From: Lachnoclostridium sp. UBA3775
Lineage (GTDB): Bacteria; Bacillota; Clostridia; Lachnospirales; Lachnospiraceae
Reading direction: 5' to 3'
Assembly (NCBI GenBank): GCA_002369525.1
Contig: DFFN01000034.1
Coordinates: 1 to 15,516, forward strand
DNA: 15,516 nt
Shown here: in pieces, positions 6,290 through 13,689 of the stretch
Position numbering within the stretch: position 1 is the first letter of the stretch
Layout: every line of letters begins with the position of its first letter
Translations under genes and position numbers: made by a program
The notes under the pieces: model-generated
Told to the model about the DNA's origin: nothing
What the model saw: the letters and a program-made list of their open reading frames with translations, nothing else
The model's database searches: none

Positions 6290-9001
6290 ATGTTTAACGG
6301 AAAATATGTAATCGGTATATGTCTTACAAGGATATACGAGATCCATATCAAGCGTTTCTTAAAAAGCCTGTACAAGGTGGCTTTAAAGGAAAACGTTCAG
6401 ATAATGGTATTTCATTCCCTTTATGACTTTTTTTATGATTCCGTAAGCGATACGGGTGCTTCCAAGGTCTTTGACCTGATCGACTATAATGTTGTTGATG
6501 CTTTGGTTGTCATGCCTGATAGCTTTCGTAGGCCGGAAGTGGTCGATGGGATAATTTCCGAAGCCAGAAAGCATGATAAGCCCGTCATTTCCATCGACAG
6601 GGAGCTTGCTGTCGATGTGTCGATAATGCCTGAGAACGAGCGTACCTTCGCCGAGCTTTTAAGGCACCTTTTTAAAGATCATAAGATCAAAAGACCTTTT
6701 TACCTTTCGGGAATAAAAGGCAATGAATATAATACCAGAAGAGAAAAAATATATTTTCAGATTTGCAAGGAATGTAATATAGATCCGGACACCGACAGGT
6801 ATTTTGCGTACGGTGATTTCTGGAGAGAACCTGCGAGAAAGGCAATGGCGGATTTCTTTGCGTCGAGCATCCCTACGCCGGATGCCGTTATCTGTGCAAA
6901 CGATTCCATGGCTATCGCGGTCTGCGATTTTCTCCATGAGCAGGGCTATGATGTCCCCGAGGATATAATCGTCACAGGCTTTGACGGCATTGATGCGGAC
7001 AATTATATGGTCCCCTCGATCACTACCTGCGAGCCGGATTATGATACCTATGCCGAGCATACCGTTGATTCCGCGCTGCGCCTTATCGAAAACATGAAGG
7101 TGTACAGCCTTCTGCATGTTCCGATGAGGGTGAAATATGCCGAATCCTGCGGCTGCTTCAGCAAGGCTGCAAGGAGATATTCGGGCAATGCCAGCAAGCT
7201 TTATGAGGTCATGTCTTCAAATGACCATCTCAATGCGCACTGGTACAGAATGTCTGCGCGCATACTTGAGGATCCGGGAATCGCGAACCTTAAAAAAGTG
7301 ATGTTCCGTTACCTTCCGTGGAGAAGCGCGGTCTGCCTTAACTCTGATTTTGTGAGCCTCGGTAACGACAGGAGAAACCACAGAAAAATAAAAAACAGCT
7401 TTACCGAGTGGATGACGGTTATCTCCGCAAAGGGAGACAATGCCGTGGAGCTTGCAGTGAACGGTTTTCCTTCTTCAAAAATAATCCCGACGCTTGCGGA
7501 TTATGAATGGCGCAATCTCCTTGTCATCACAGCGATCAATTCCGAGGACAAGGTTTACGGCTACCTGATAAGCGATGTCGACGAGTTTGAGGATGCTTCA
7601 AGGAGCATACACCATTTCGTTATGAATCTTGATGTTTCGCTGAGGCTTGTGGAAAGCAAGATAATGAACAGCAAGCTGACCGATCAGGTTGAGCAGCTTT
7701 CGCTCATAGATTCTATAACGGGTCTGCCGAGCTATAAAGGCATGATCAAGAAAATCGACGAATGCTACGCGGATGATCCGGAGCGCAGGAAATACAGACT
7801 GGTGGTTTCGGTATATTCCATACACCGCTGGCCGGAGCTCGTAAGGGATTTCGGCATCGAGGAGTCCGAAGGAGCCTTGAATATCGTTAAGGAAAACCTG
7901 CAGAAGAGCAATCCCGTCAGGGATCTGATAGGTTATTTTGCGGAAGGAGAGCTTATACTTGTAAATCTTTTTTCTCCCGAGGATGATTTCGGCAGGGCGA
8001 TAAACGAAAGAGTGGCCCATTTTTATGCGCTTATGGACAGATACAATGCGAGCGCGGCCAAAGGCTATTATATCGAGGTGAATGCAGGCTGCACAACGGC
8101 GGATCCGGGCTGGCAGGGAACCTTGGAGGATCTTGTTCAGATAGCCACAAACGAGCTCATTGTGAACAGGCTCAGGGGAAATGCGCCAACGGTTGCGAAA
8201 AAGACCGCCGACGATGAGATGGTAAAGACATTTCTTAAGCTTGTCGACGAGAATCTCTTCTATTATAAATACCAGCCTATCGTCGATGCCTCTACAGGCG
8301 AGATCTATGCCTATGAAGCACTGATGAGAAGCCCCGATGAGATCGGTCTTTCGCCGAACCAGATACTCGATATCGCAGCCTCGACGGGAAAGCTTTATGA
8401 GATAGAAAAGGCCACATTTTTCAATATACTTGACGAATATTACAGAAGGCGTAAGGAGTTCGGGGAGAAGAAGCTGTTCATCAATTCGATCCCCAAAATA
8501 AAGTTTACTCCGGCCGACAAAGCGATACTGGCGGAAAAATTCCGCGGCGACCGCGACAGGGTAGTGGTTGAAATAACCGAGCAGTTCGACAAGACTGACG
8601 AGCAGATGGAAAGCTTTGTCGAGTACATTGGCGGGCGCGGATGGCAGTATGCGATCGATGACTACGGCTCCGGCAATTCAAATATAGTGAACCTGCTGAA
8701 GTTTAAGCCCAACCTGATAAAGATCGACCGCTTCCTGATAAGCGGGGTTGAAAACGACGAGAACAAGCAGATGTTTGTCAGGAACATAATAGAGTTCGCA
8801 AAGAACAATAACATTAAAGTAATAGCCGAAGGAGTCGAGACCAGACAGGAGCTGTTCACAATGATAGGCTTCGGGGTTGATCTCATCCAGGGATTTTACA
8901 CGGCAAAGCCTTCGACGGACGTGATCGACAGGCTGCCGGAGGATAAGCTTAAAGATATATTTGATGCAAAGGAAGAAAGAATAAAACAGCCCGTTATCTG
9001 A
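6290..9001 (+). CDS. LacI-type ligand-binding domain / degenerate GGDEF / EAL c-di-GMP phosphodiesterase
   Basis: This is a 903-aa soluble protein with no signal peptide, TM segment or helix-turn-helix. Residues about 5-290 resemble the effector-binding half of LacI/GalR repressors (KYVIGICL, VVDALVVMP, KPVISIDRE, ANDSMAIA, TGFDG, ending ESCGC). Residues about 300-465 form a middle region of unknown, possibly GAF-like, fold. Residues about 470-630 are a GGDEF relic: DSITGLPS is kept at 474, but the active loop is AEGEL (551-555) and the metal-binding Asp block is lost. Residues about 640-890 are an EAL domain with EALMR (676-680), Asn732, Glu761, DDYGSG (790-795), Lys811 (IKIDR), EGVE (847-850) and QGFY, so it should hydrolyse c-di-GMP. 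The likely ligand is a cytosolic sugar or sugar derivative (inference). It shares an operon with the diguanylate cyclase 17 nt downstream. Confidence 0.88.
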   Translation: MFNGKYVIGICLTRIYEIHIKRFLKSLYKVALKENVQIMVFHSLYDFFYDSVSDTGASKVFDLIDYNVVDALVVMPDSFRRPEVVDGIISEARKHDKPVISIDRELAVDVSIMPENERTFAELLRHLFKDHKIKRPFYLSGIKGNEYNTRREKIYFQICKECNIDPDTDRYFAYGDFWREPARKAMADFFASSIPTPDAVICANDSMAIAVCDFLHEQGYDVPEDIIVTGFDGIDADNYMVPSITTCEPDYDTYAEHTVDSALRLIENMKVYSLLHVPMRVKYAESCGCFSKAARRYSGNASKLYEVMSSNDHLNAHWYRMSARILEDPGIANLKKVMFRYLPWRSAVCLNSDFVSLGNDRRNHRKIKNSFTEWMTVISAKGDNAVELAVNGFPSSKIIPTLADYEWRNLLVITAINSEDKVYGYLISDVDEFEDASRSIHHFVMNLDVSLRLVESKIMNSKLTDQVEQLSLIDSITGLPSYKGMIKKIDECYADDPERRKYRLVVSVYSIHRWPELVRDFGIEESEGALNIVKENLQKSNPVRDLIGYFAEGELILVNLFSPEDDFGRAINERVAHFYALMDRYNASAAKGYYIEVNAGCTTADPGWQGTLEDLVQIATNELIVNRLRGNAPTVAKKTADDEMVKTFLKLVDENLFYYKYQPIVDASTGEIYAYEALMRSPDEIGLSPNQILDIAASTGKLYEIEKATFFNILDEYYRRRKEFGEKKLFINSIPKIKFTPADKAILAEKFRGDRDRVVVEITEQFDKTDEQMESFVEYIGGRGWQYAIDDYGSGNSNIVNLLKFKPNLIKIDRFLISGVENDENKQMFVRNIIEFAKNNNIKVIAEGVETRQELFTMIGFGVDLIQGFYTAKPSTDVIDRLPEDKLKDIFDAKEERIKQPVI

Positions 9002-9018
9002 CGGAGCGAAAGGAAAAC

Positions 9019-10110
9019 ATGAAAGAACTGCATGACAAAACACTAAAGGATTACATCAGGATTTTCTTGGCGTGCATCTGCGCGGTACTTATCGCTGAGC
9101 TTTTCTTCGGAATCTTCAGATATGCGACCGGAGATTTTGACATAAGCCAGTTCGGTAATTACATCTGGTTTAAAGCCCTGCTTCCGTCAGGCCTTAACTT
9201 CGGAGTTTTTTTCGTTGCGAGAGGCTTCCTTGAATCTCCGAACGTGAAGCTTGAAACCAAGGTGTACATGACCTTCGGATCGCTTTGCGCAATGTGCCTT
9301 GTGACAACCGTAGCCCACAGGGATTTTCCTTCCCTCTGCGCTGCGTTCATACTCCCCGTTGTAACCTCTGCGATCTATGGACAGAAAAAATTTATCCGCT
9401 TCGCGTTTGAGCTTGCCATTTTCGGCATAACGATCGCTTTTGCACTCGGAATCGTGCTCGGAAAGGGAGATGACTTTGACATCGTCACCTATGTCATCCA
9501 GATATACATTTCAGTGATGCTTCTGGTGATATCGCTTTTCATCGCCATGCTTATCAGGCGTTTTGTTGAGAATAACAGCGTGCTGATCATGGAAGGTCTT
9601 GAAAACCAGGCAAGCCTTAAAGACAGGGTTAAGGTTGATGCCATGACCGGACTGATCAACCACACAGCATTTTATGACGAGCTTGACAGACAGATCAGGG
9701 AATCGGACAGGACGGGAGAGACTTTGTGCATATCCGTTGTGGATATCGACAATTTCAAATCGGTCAACGATACCTACGGCCATGCAAACGGCGACCAGGT
9801 CATAATCACCCTTGCACAGATAATGAGCGATGTCTGCAAGGGCCATATAGTATGCCGTTACGGCGGCGAGGAGTTTTCCGTTATTTTTAAAAACTGCAAG
9901 AGAAAGGAAGCTGCTGCTTTAATGGAGCAGGTGCTTGAACGCTTCAGGGCGACCGAGTTTGAGTGGTGCGACCATGCGATAACCTTCTCCTGCGGTGTAT
10001 GTCAGCATTACGATATAAGGACAACTGCCGAGGAACTGTTCATGCAGGCCGACAAATACCTTTACAGAGCAAAGCGCGGCGGCAAGAACCAGGTAGTAAG
10101 TGAAGGATAG
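9019..10110 (+). CDS. Membrane diguanylate cyclase (6TM sensor + GGEEF)
   Basis: This 363-aa inner-membrane protein is predicted to make c-di-GMP from two GTP. Residues about 12-185 contain roughly six hydrophobic helices that I do not recognise as a named MASE domain. A helical linker (VLIMEGLENQASLKDRVKV) leads into the GGDEF domain (about 205-360). That domain has DAMTGLINH, the metal-binding DIDNFKSVNDTYGH (Asp242 onward), and the active loop GGEEF (282-286), all intact. The residues in the position of the RxxD product-inhibition site read CKGH, so feedback inhibition is probably absent. AAAGGA precedes the ATG. The gene lies between the EAL protein (17 nt) and the Na/Pi transporter (24 nt), which indicates co-transcription. 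Confidence 0.92.
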   Translation: MKELHDKTLKDYIRIFLACICAVLIAELFFGIFRYATGDFDISQFGNYIWFKALLPSGLNFGVFFVARGFLESPNVKLETKVYMTFGSLCAMCLVTTVAHRDFPSLCAAFILPVVTSAIYGQKKFIRFAFELAIFGITIAFALGIVLGKGDDFDIVTYVIQIYISVMLLVISLFIAMLIRRFVENNSVLIMEGLENQASLKDRVKVDAMTGLINHTAFYDELDRQIRESDRTGETLCISVVDIDNFKSVNDTYGHANGDQVIITLAQIMSDVCKGHIVCRYGGEEFSVIFKNCKRKEAAALMEQVLERFRATEFEWCDHAITFSCGVCQHYDIRTTAEELFMQADKYLYRAKRGGKNQVVSEG

Positions 10111-10134
10111 TAAAAAAAAGAAAGAGAGAATAAC

Positions 10135-11892
10135 ATGGGAATTCAGAATGTGCTTGCGCTGCTTGGCGGCGTAGCGTTGTTCCTGTTCGGCATGACCATC
10201 ATGGGCGACGCCCTTAAGAAGGTTGCCGGAAACAAGCTTGAAGTGATACTTTACAAGCTTTCCAATACTCCGTTGAAGGGGATCCTGCTCGGAACCTTCG
10301 TAACGGCAGTAATACAGTCTTCTTCCGCAACTACCGTAATGGTAGTCGGTTTCGTAAACACCGGCATGATGAAGCTGGCTCAGGCGATCGGCGTCGTTTT
10401 CGGCGCAAATATCGGTACATCCGTTACCGGCTGGATCTTAAGTCTTTCATATATTGAAGGCGGAAAAGGAATCGCAATGCTTTTCTCAACTGCGGTCCTT
10501 ACTGCCATAGTTGCCGTTATCGGCATCATACTGAGACTGTTCTGCAAAAAGAAGTCAAAGCATAACATCGGAGAGATTTTGCTGGGCTTTGCGGTTCTTA
10601 TGTACGGAATGCAGGCGATGAGCTCGTCAGTTTCGCCTCTTCGCGAAAGCAAGACCTTCCTTAATGCGATGTCTTCTTTTAAGAACCCTTTCCTCGGTAT
10701 ACTGATAGGCGTTTTGGTAACTGCGGTCATACAGTCCGCATCTGCCTCCGTCGGTATTCTCCAGGCTCTTTCGGTTACCGGTGCCATCAGCTTTGCGACG
10801 GCATGGCCAATCATACTCGGTATCGGTATCGGTGCCGCAGCCCCAGTACTGCTTTCCGCCATCGGAGCCAATGCGAACGGTAAAAGAACGGCGCTTGTAT
10901 ATCTTTTCTACAATATCCTCGGGGCAACGATATGGGGCAGTATTTTCTATACCCTGAATGCCATAATGAAATTCCCGTTCATGGACGAGACGATGAACCC
11001 GTTCATCATTGCTTTCGTGAATACCGTTTTCAAGATTGCGACCACCACGGCGCTTTTCCCTTTTACAAAACGCATTGAAAACCTTACAAAACGCGTGATA
11101 AAAGATAATGAAGAGGAAGAGGATGACTTCGCCAACATAGAAATGCTTGAGGAACGTTTCCTTAAGTATCCTCCCATCGCTATCGAACAGAGTAAGATGG
11201 TGCTCTTTGCCATGGCGGACAAAACCAGAAAGAATGTCTACAGGGCAATGCATCTTTTTGAGGAATTCGACCGCAGCAAGTATGAAAAGGTTAAAATTAA
11301 AGAAGCTGCGATAGATAAATATGAAGACAGGCTAGGGACCTATCTTGTCAAGCTGACCTCATCGGAGCTTCAGGCCGAAGATGCGAGACAGGTATCGCTT
11401 ATCCTTCATACCATCAGCGATTTCGAACGTATAAGCGACCATGCGGTAAATCTTTCGGAAATTTCTCTTGAAATGCAGGAAAAGCAGATGAAATTCTCCG
11501 ACACGGCAAGAAAAGAACTCACGGTTCTTAAAAATGCCGTTATCGAGATAATCGAAAAATCATTCCATGCTTTTGTAATGGAGGATGTGAAGGACTGTTA
11601 CTGCATAGAACCCTTAAAGGAACATATCGGCATGTTGAGCGACGAGCTTAAGCTCAGGCATGTGCAGAGAGTGCAGAAAGGAGAGTGCGGACTCGAGCTC
11701 GGGTTCATGTTCAACGATCTTTTAATGAACTGCGAAAGGATTGCAGGCCATTGCTCGAATATAGCTGTCGCAATGATAGAACTGGAGGCTTCGGAGTTTG
11801 ATACACATGAATATGTAAGGTCCGTCAGAAAGGTCCGCAACGGTTCTTATGCCGAATATCTTAAAGAATATCAGGACAAATATGCTCTTTGA
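10135..11892 (+). CDS. Na+/Pi cotransporter family protein with C-terminal PhoU-like domain
   Basis: This 585-aa protein belongs to the NptA/SLC34-like family. Two inverted-repeat Na_Pi_cotrans units carry the hallmark QSSSATT (61-67) and QSASAS (200-205) motifs within about eight hydrophobic segments (residues 1-310). A cytoplasmic tail from about residue 330 is helical and charged and resembles PhoU (HTISDFERISDHAVNLSEIS and a second MNCERIAGHCSNIA repeat, each with the E/D...D/H metal-type pattern). Family members move inorganic phosphate, usually outward or inward with Na+, and some have been tied to second-messenger or Pi signalling. The ribosome binding site is weak (GAGAGA). The gene closes the c-di-GMP operon. 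Actual Pi transport here is inferred from the family. Confidence 0.9.
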   Translation: MGIQNVLALLGGVALFLFGMTIMGDALKKVAGNKLEVILYKLSNTPLKGILLGTFVTAVIQSSSATTVMVVGFVNTGMMKLAQAIGVVFGANIGTSVTGWILSLSYIEGGKGIAMLFSTAVLTAIVAVIGIILRLFCKKKSKHNIGEILLGFAVLMYGMQAMSSSVSPLRESKTFLNAMSSFKNPFLGILIGVLVTAVIQSASASVGILQALSVTGAISFATAWPIILGIGIGAAAPVLLSAIGANANGKRTALVYLFYNILGATIWGSIFYTLNAIMKFPFMDETMNPFIIAFVNTVFKIATTTALFPFTKRIENLTKRVIKDNEEEEDDFANIEMLEERFLKYPPIAIEQSKMVLFAMADKTRKNVYRAMHLFEEFDRSKYEKVKIKEAAIDKYEDRLGTYLVKLTSSELQAEDARQVSLILHTISDFERISDHAVNLSEISLEMQEKQMKFSDTARKELTVLKNAVIEIIEKSFHAFVMEDVKDCYCIEPLKEHIGMLSDELKLRHVQRVQKGECGLELGFMFNDLLMNCERIAGHCSNIAVAMIELEASEFDTHEYVRSVRKVRNGSYAEYLKEYQDKYAL

Positions 11893-11959
11893 TTTTGTGA
11901 ATTAAGAGTGAATTAAAAGAGAAAAATAACAAAAAAGCGAAAAAATGTACAAAAAGTAC

Positions 11960-11988
11960 TTGTTTTTTTGTTCAAGTTGTTGTATAGT
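11960..11988 (+). promoter_or_regulatory. Predicted sigma-A promoter of the sugar ABC importer operon
   Basis: TTGTTT (11960-11965) and TATAGT (11983-11988) are separated by 17 nt, in an AT-rich stretch after the Na/Pi gene. Transcription would start near 11995, about 86 nt before the lipoprotein ATG. No good match to a catabolite-responsive (cre) element is visible around it. Confidence 0.6.
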
Positions 11989-11991
11989 AGT

Positions 11992-12036
11992 GGTGCACGG
12001 GCGGGAAAAGAACGTTTTTCGAGAAGGTCTCGCACC
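11992..12036 (+). promoter_or_regulatory. Dyad-rich leader of the sugar-binding lipoprotein gene
   Basis: Three nested complementary pairs lie within 45 nt at the expected transcript start. GGTG (11992-11995) pairs with CACC (12033-12036) and encloses GAAAA (12005-12009)/TTTTC (12016-12020) and CGAGA (12020-12024)/TCTCG (12028-12032), the last with a 3-nt loop. AACGTT (12011-12016) is also a palindrome, like the centre of LacI-family operators. It could be an operator just downstream of the promoter or an mRNA 5'-stabilising fold; the sequence does not decide. No U-tract follows, so a terminator is unlikely. Confidence 0.4.
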
Positions 12037-12064
12037 GTAGCAAAAAAATCCGTATTTTATTTTT

Positions 12065-12070
12065 AGGAGG
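12065..12070 (+). promoter_or_regulatory. Consensus AGGAGG ribosome binding site
   Basis: A full AGGAGG lies 10 nt before the lipoprotein ATG in an A/U-rich, unstructured stretch. This fits the heavy translation expected for a binding protein. Confidence 0.85.
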
Positions 12071-12080
12071 AAAAATACCT

Positions 12081-13586
12081 ATGAGAAAGAAAGCTTTATG
12101 CGCAGTACTTTCTGTAGCAATGGTAGCTTCTATGTTCGCAGCTTGCGGCTCTGACAGCTCCAGCAGTTCAGGAAGCAGCAGCGCAAGTAGCAACAGCTCA
12201 GCATCAAGCTCAGCATCAAGCTCAACACCTGCAAGTGATTCAAGCAGCCCTGCATCTTCTTCAGGTGAGTCTTCATCTGCAGATCCTGTTTCAACAGAGT
12301 GGACTGCTAAGATCCAGGCACCTAGCACAGACGGTTGGGATGATTCCAAGAAAATCTATGCATGGTCTTGGGATGATGACTTCAAGAAGAAGCTTAGTGT
12401 AGTTCTTGATCACTATCCTCAGTACAAGCCTTATGTTGAATTCAACATCCTTGGTGTAGGTGGTACATCTGATGACTACAAGAAAGGTATCAAAGAAGGT
12501 CTTACCTCTGACAAGTATCCTTCACTTATCCCTGCTGATAACGATGTTGCTAAGTACTTCACAGAAGACGACAGCATCACTCTTAACCTTTCCGATATCG
12601 GCCTTACCGCTGACATCTACAATGAGACTTCCTACAAGTGGGCTGCTGATTACGGTACCTACAACGGAAATCTTAAGGCAGTAACCTGGCAGGGTTGCCC
12701 CGGAACAATCTTCTATCGCCGTGACATCGCTAAAGACGTTTTCGGTACTGACGATCCCGCTGAGATCCAGAAGAAGCTTGCTAGCTGGGATGAATTCTTC
12801 AAGGCAGCTGACGAACTTAAGGCTAAAGGCTACAGCATCACCGCTGGTTATCAGTCAATCAAGTACGCTATGTGGGACGGACAGACTCAGCCTTGGGTTA
12901 AGATCTCAGCTGATAGCGAAAGCCTTGATCTTGACAGCGCTGTAGATGGATATCTTGAGAACGCTAAGAAGCTTGCTGATGGCGGTTATACTCAGAATGC
13001 AAACATGTGGTCTGATTCCGCTTGGTATGCTAACATGGATGATTCTGGAAAAGTATTCTGCTACTTTGGATGTCCTTGGTTCATCGGCGTTATGACCGGT
13101 GGCAAAAAAGATGATGATGGTAATGTAATTGCTAAGGGTGCTACAAATGGTAACTGGGCAGCATGTTTTGGTCCTCAGGCATATCATTGGGGCGGTACCT
13201 ATGTAGCTGTAGGTAAGGATACACCTAACAAAGAACTTTGCGCATTCCTTCTTTATGCACTTGCATGTGATCCCGCTGTTGGCGTTGACATCGTTAACAA
13301 GTACGGTGATTGCGTAAACAACAAGGTTACTAATGCACAGCTTAAAGATGGCAAGCTTGACAAAGAAAACAACGCAGCTGTTAAGTTCCTTGGCGGACAG
13401 GACATCATCTCTGTATGGATGGAAGCTGAAGAAAAACTTGACCTTTCTAAGTCCACATATGCAGATGCTACTATCAAGAACTACATTGATAAAGCAGCTG
13501 AGTCTTATGTAGGTGGAACCTTCAAGAGTATCGATGAGTGCAAGGATTTCATCGCTAAAGAAGCTAAGAAAGAGCTTGGTATCTAA
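12081..13586 (+). CDS. Sugar ABC transporter substrate-binding lipoprotein
   Basis: This 501-aa extracellular lipoprotein is the solute-binding component of a CUT1-type importer. A lipoprotein signal (MRKK, hydrophobic core, FAAC) puts the lipidated cysteine at residue 22. Residues about 25-72 are an almost pure Ser/Ala/Gly tether. The folded domain then starts, with features of family 1 solute-binding proteins: an early WSWDDDF strand, the TWQGCPGTIFYRRDIAKDVFG segment, WDEFFKAADELKAKGY, and aromatic residues (WDGQTQPW, NMWSDSAWY, CPWF) suited to stacking on sugars. Codon choice is unlike blocks 1 and 2: Ile is nearly always ATC and Ala often GCT, typical of highly expressed genes. Permease genes follow. 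The substrate cannot be named; an oligosaccharide is likely. Confidence 0.92.
   Translation: MRKKALCAVLSVAMVASMFAACGSDSSSSSGSSSASSNSSASSSASSSTPASDSSSPASSSGESSSADPVSTEWTAKIQAPSTDGWDDSKKIYAWSWDDDFKKKLSVVLDHYPQYKPYVEFNILGVGGTSDDYKKGIKEGLTSDKYPSLIPADNDVAKYFTEDDSITLNLSDIGLTADIYNETSYKWAADYGTYNGNLKAVTWQGCPGTIFYRRDIAKDVFGTDDPAEIQKKLASWDEFFKAADELKAKGYSITAGYQSIKYAMWDGQTQPWVKISADSESLDLDSAVDGYLENAKKLADGGYTQNANMWSDSAWYANMDDSGKVFCYFGCPWFIGVMTGGKKDDDGNVIAKGATNGNWAACFGPQAYHWGGTYVAVGKDTPNKELCAFLLYALACDPAVGVDIVNKYGDCVNNKVTNAQLKDGKLDKENNAAVKFLGGQDIISVWMEAEEKLDLSKSTYADATIKNYIDKAAESYVGGTFKSIDECKDFIAKEAKKELGI
12195..12224 (+). repeat. 12-bp in-frame tandem repeat in the serine linker
   Basis: The unit AGCTCAGCATCA occurs twice perfectly (12195-12206, 12207-12218), followed by half a copy. 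Each unit encodes four Ser/Ala residues, so slippage would lengthen or shorten the tether without a frameshift. Confidence 0.9.
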
Positions 13587-13620
13587 TTTAAAACTCTGAA
13601 ATAAAATATTGAGTTTAAAT
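13586..13620 (+). promoter_or_regulatory. First intercistronic hairpin after the binding-protein gene
   Basis: ATTTAAAACTC (13586-13596, starting in the stop codon) pairs with GAGTTTAAAT (13611-13620) over 10 bp with one bulged A, leaving a 14-nt A/U loop. It is AU-rich and overlaps the next hairpin by two bases, so the two compete at their edge. Confidence 0.6.
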
Positions 13621-13654
13621 CGCATCTTGGAGGGCTTGCCCTCCTTGATGCGAT
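13619..13654 (+). terminator. Strong intercistronic hairpin, leaky terminator or 3' mRNA stabiliser
   Basis: ATCGCATC (13619-13626) pairs with GATGCGAT (13647-13654), and GGAGGG (13629-13634) pairs with CCCTCC (13639-13644). They are joined by a TT/TT internal mismatch and a CTTG loop. Only a broken T run (AATTTT) follows, so termination would be partial. Such structures between binding-protein and permease genes, as in malE-malF of enterics, protect the upstream message and lower downstream expression. The GGAGGG here is sequestered in the stem and is not the permease ribosome binding site. Confidence 0.75.
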
Positions 13655-13689
13655 AATTTTGAAATAACACATTATGGGGGTGACAAAAC

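Noticed and set aside
11949..11972. ACAAAAA...TTTTTGT pairing with a T run as a terminator of the Na/Pi operon
   Set aside because: The stem is A/T only with a 9-nt loop, and it overlaps the predicted -35 of the next promoter. It is too weak to call.
12906..13670. 254-aa open frame on the - strand opposite the lipoprotein gene
   Set aside because: It is a shadow created by the strong codon bias of the binding-protein gene. The Cys/Ile-rich translation matches nothing, and it has no ribosome binding site.
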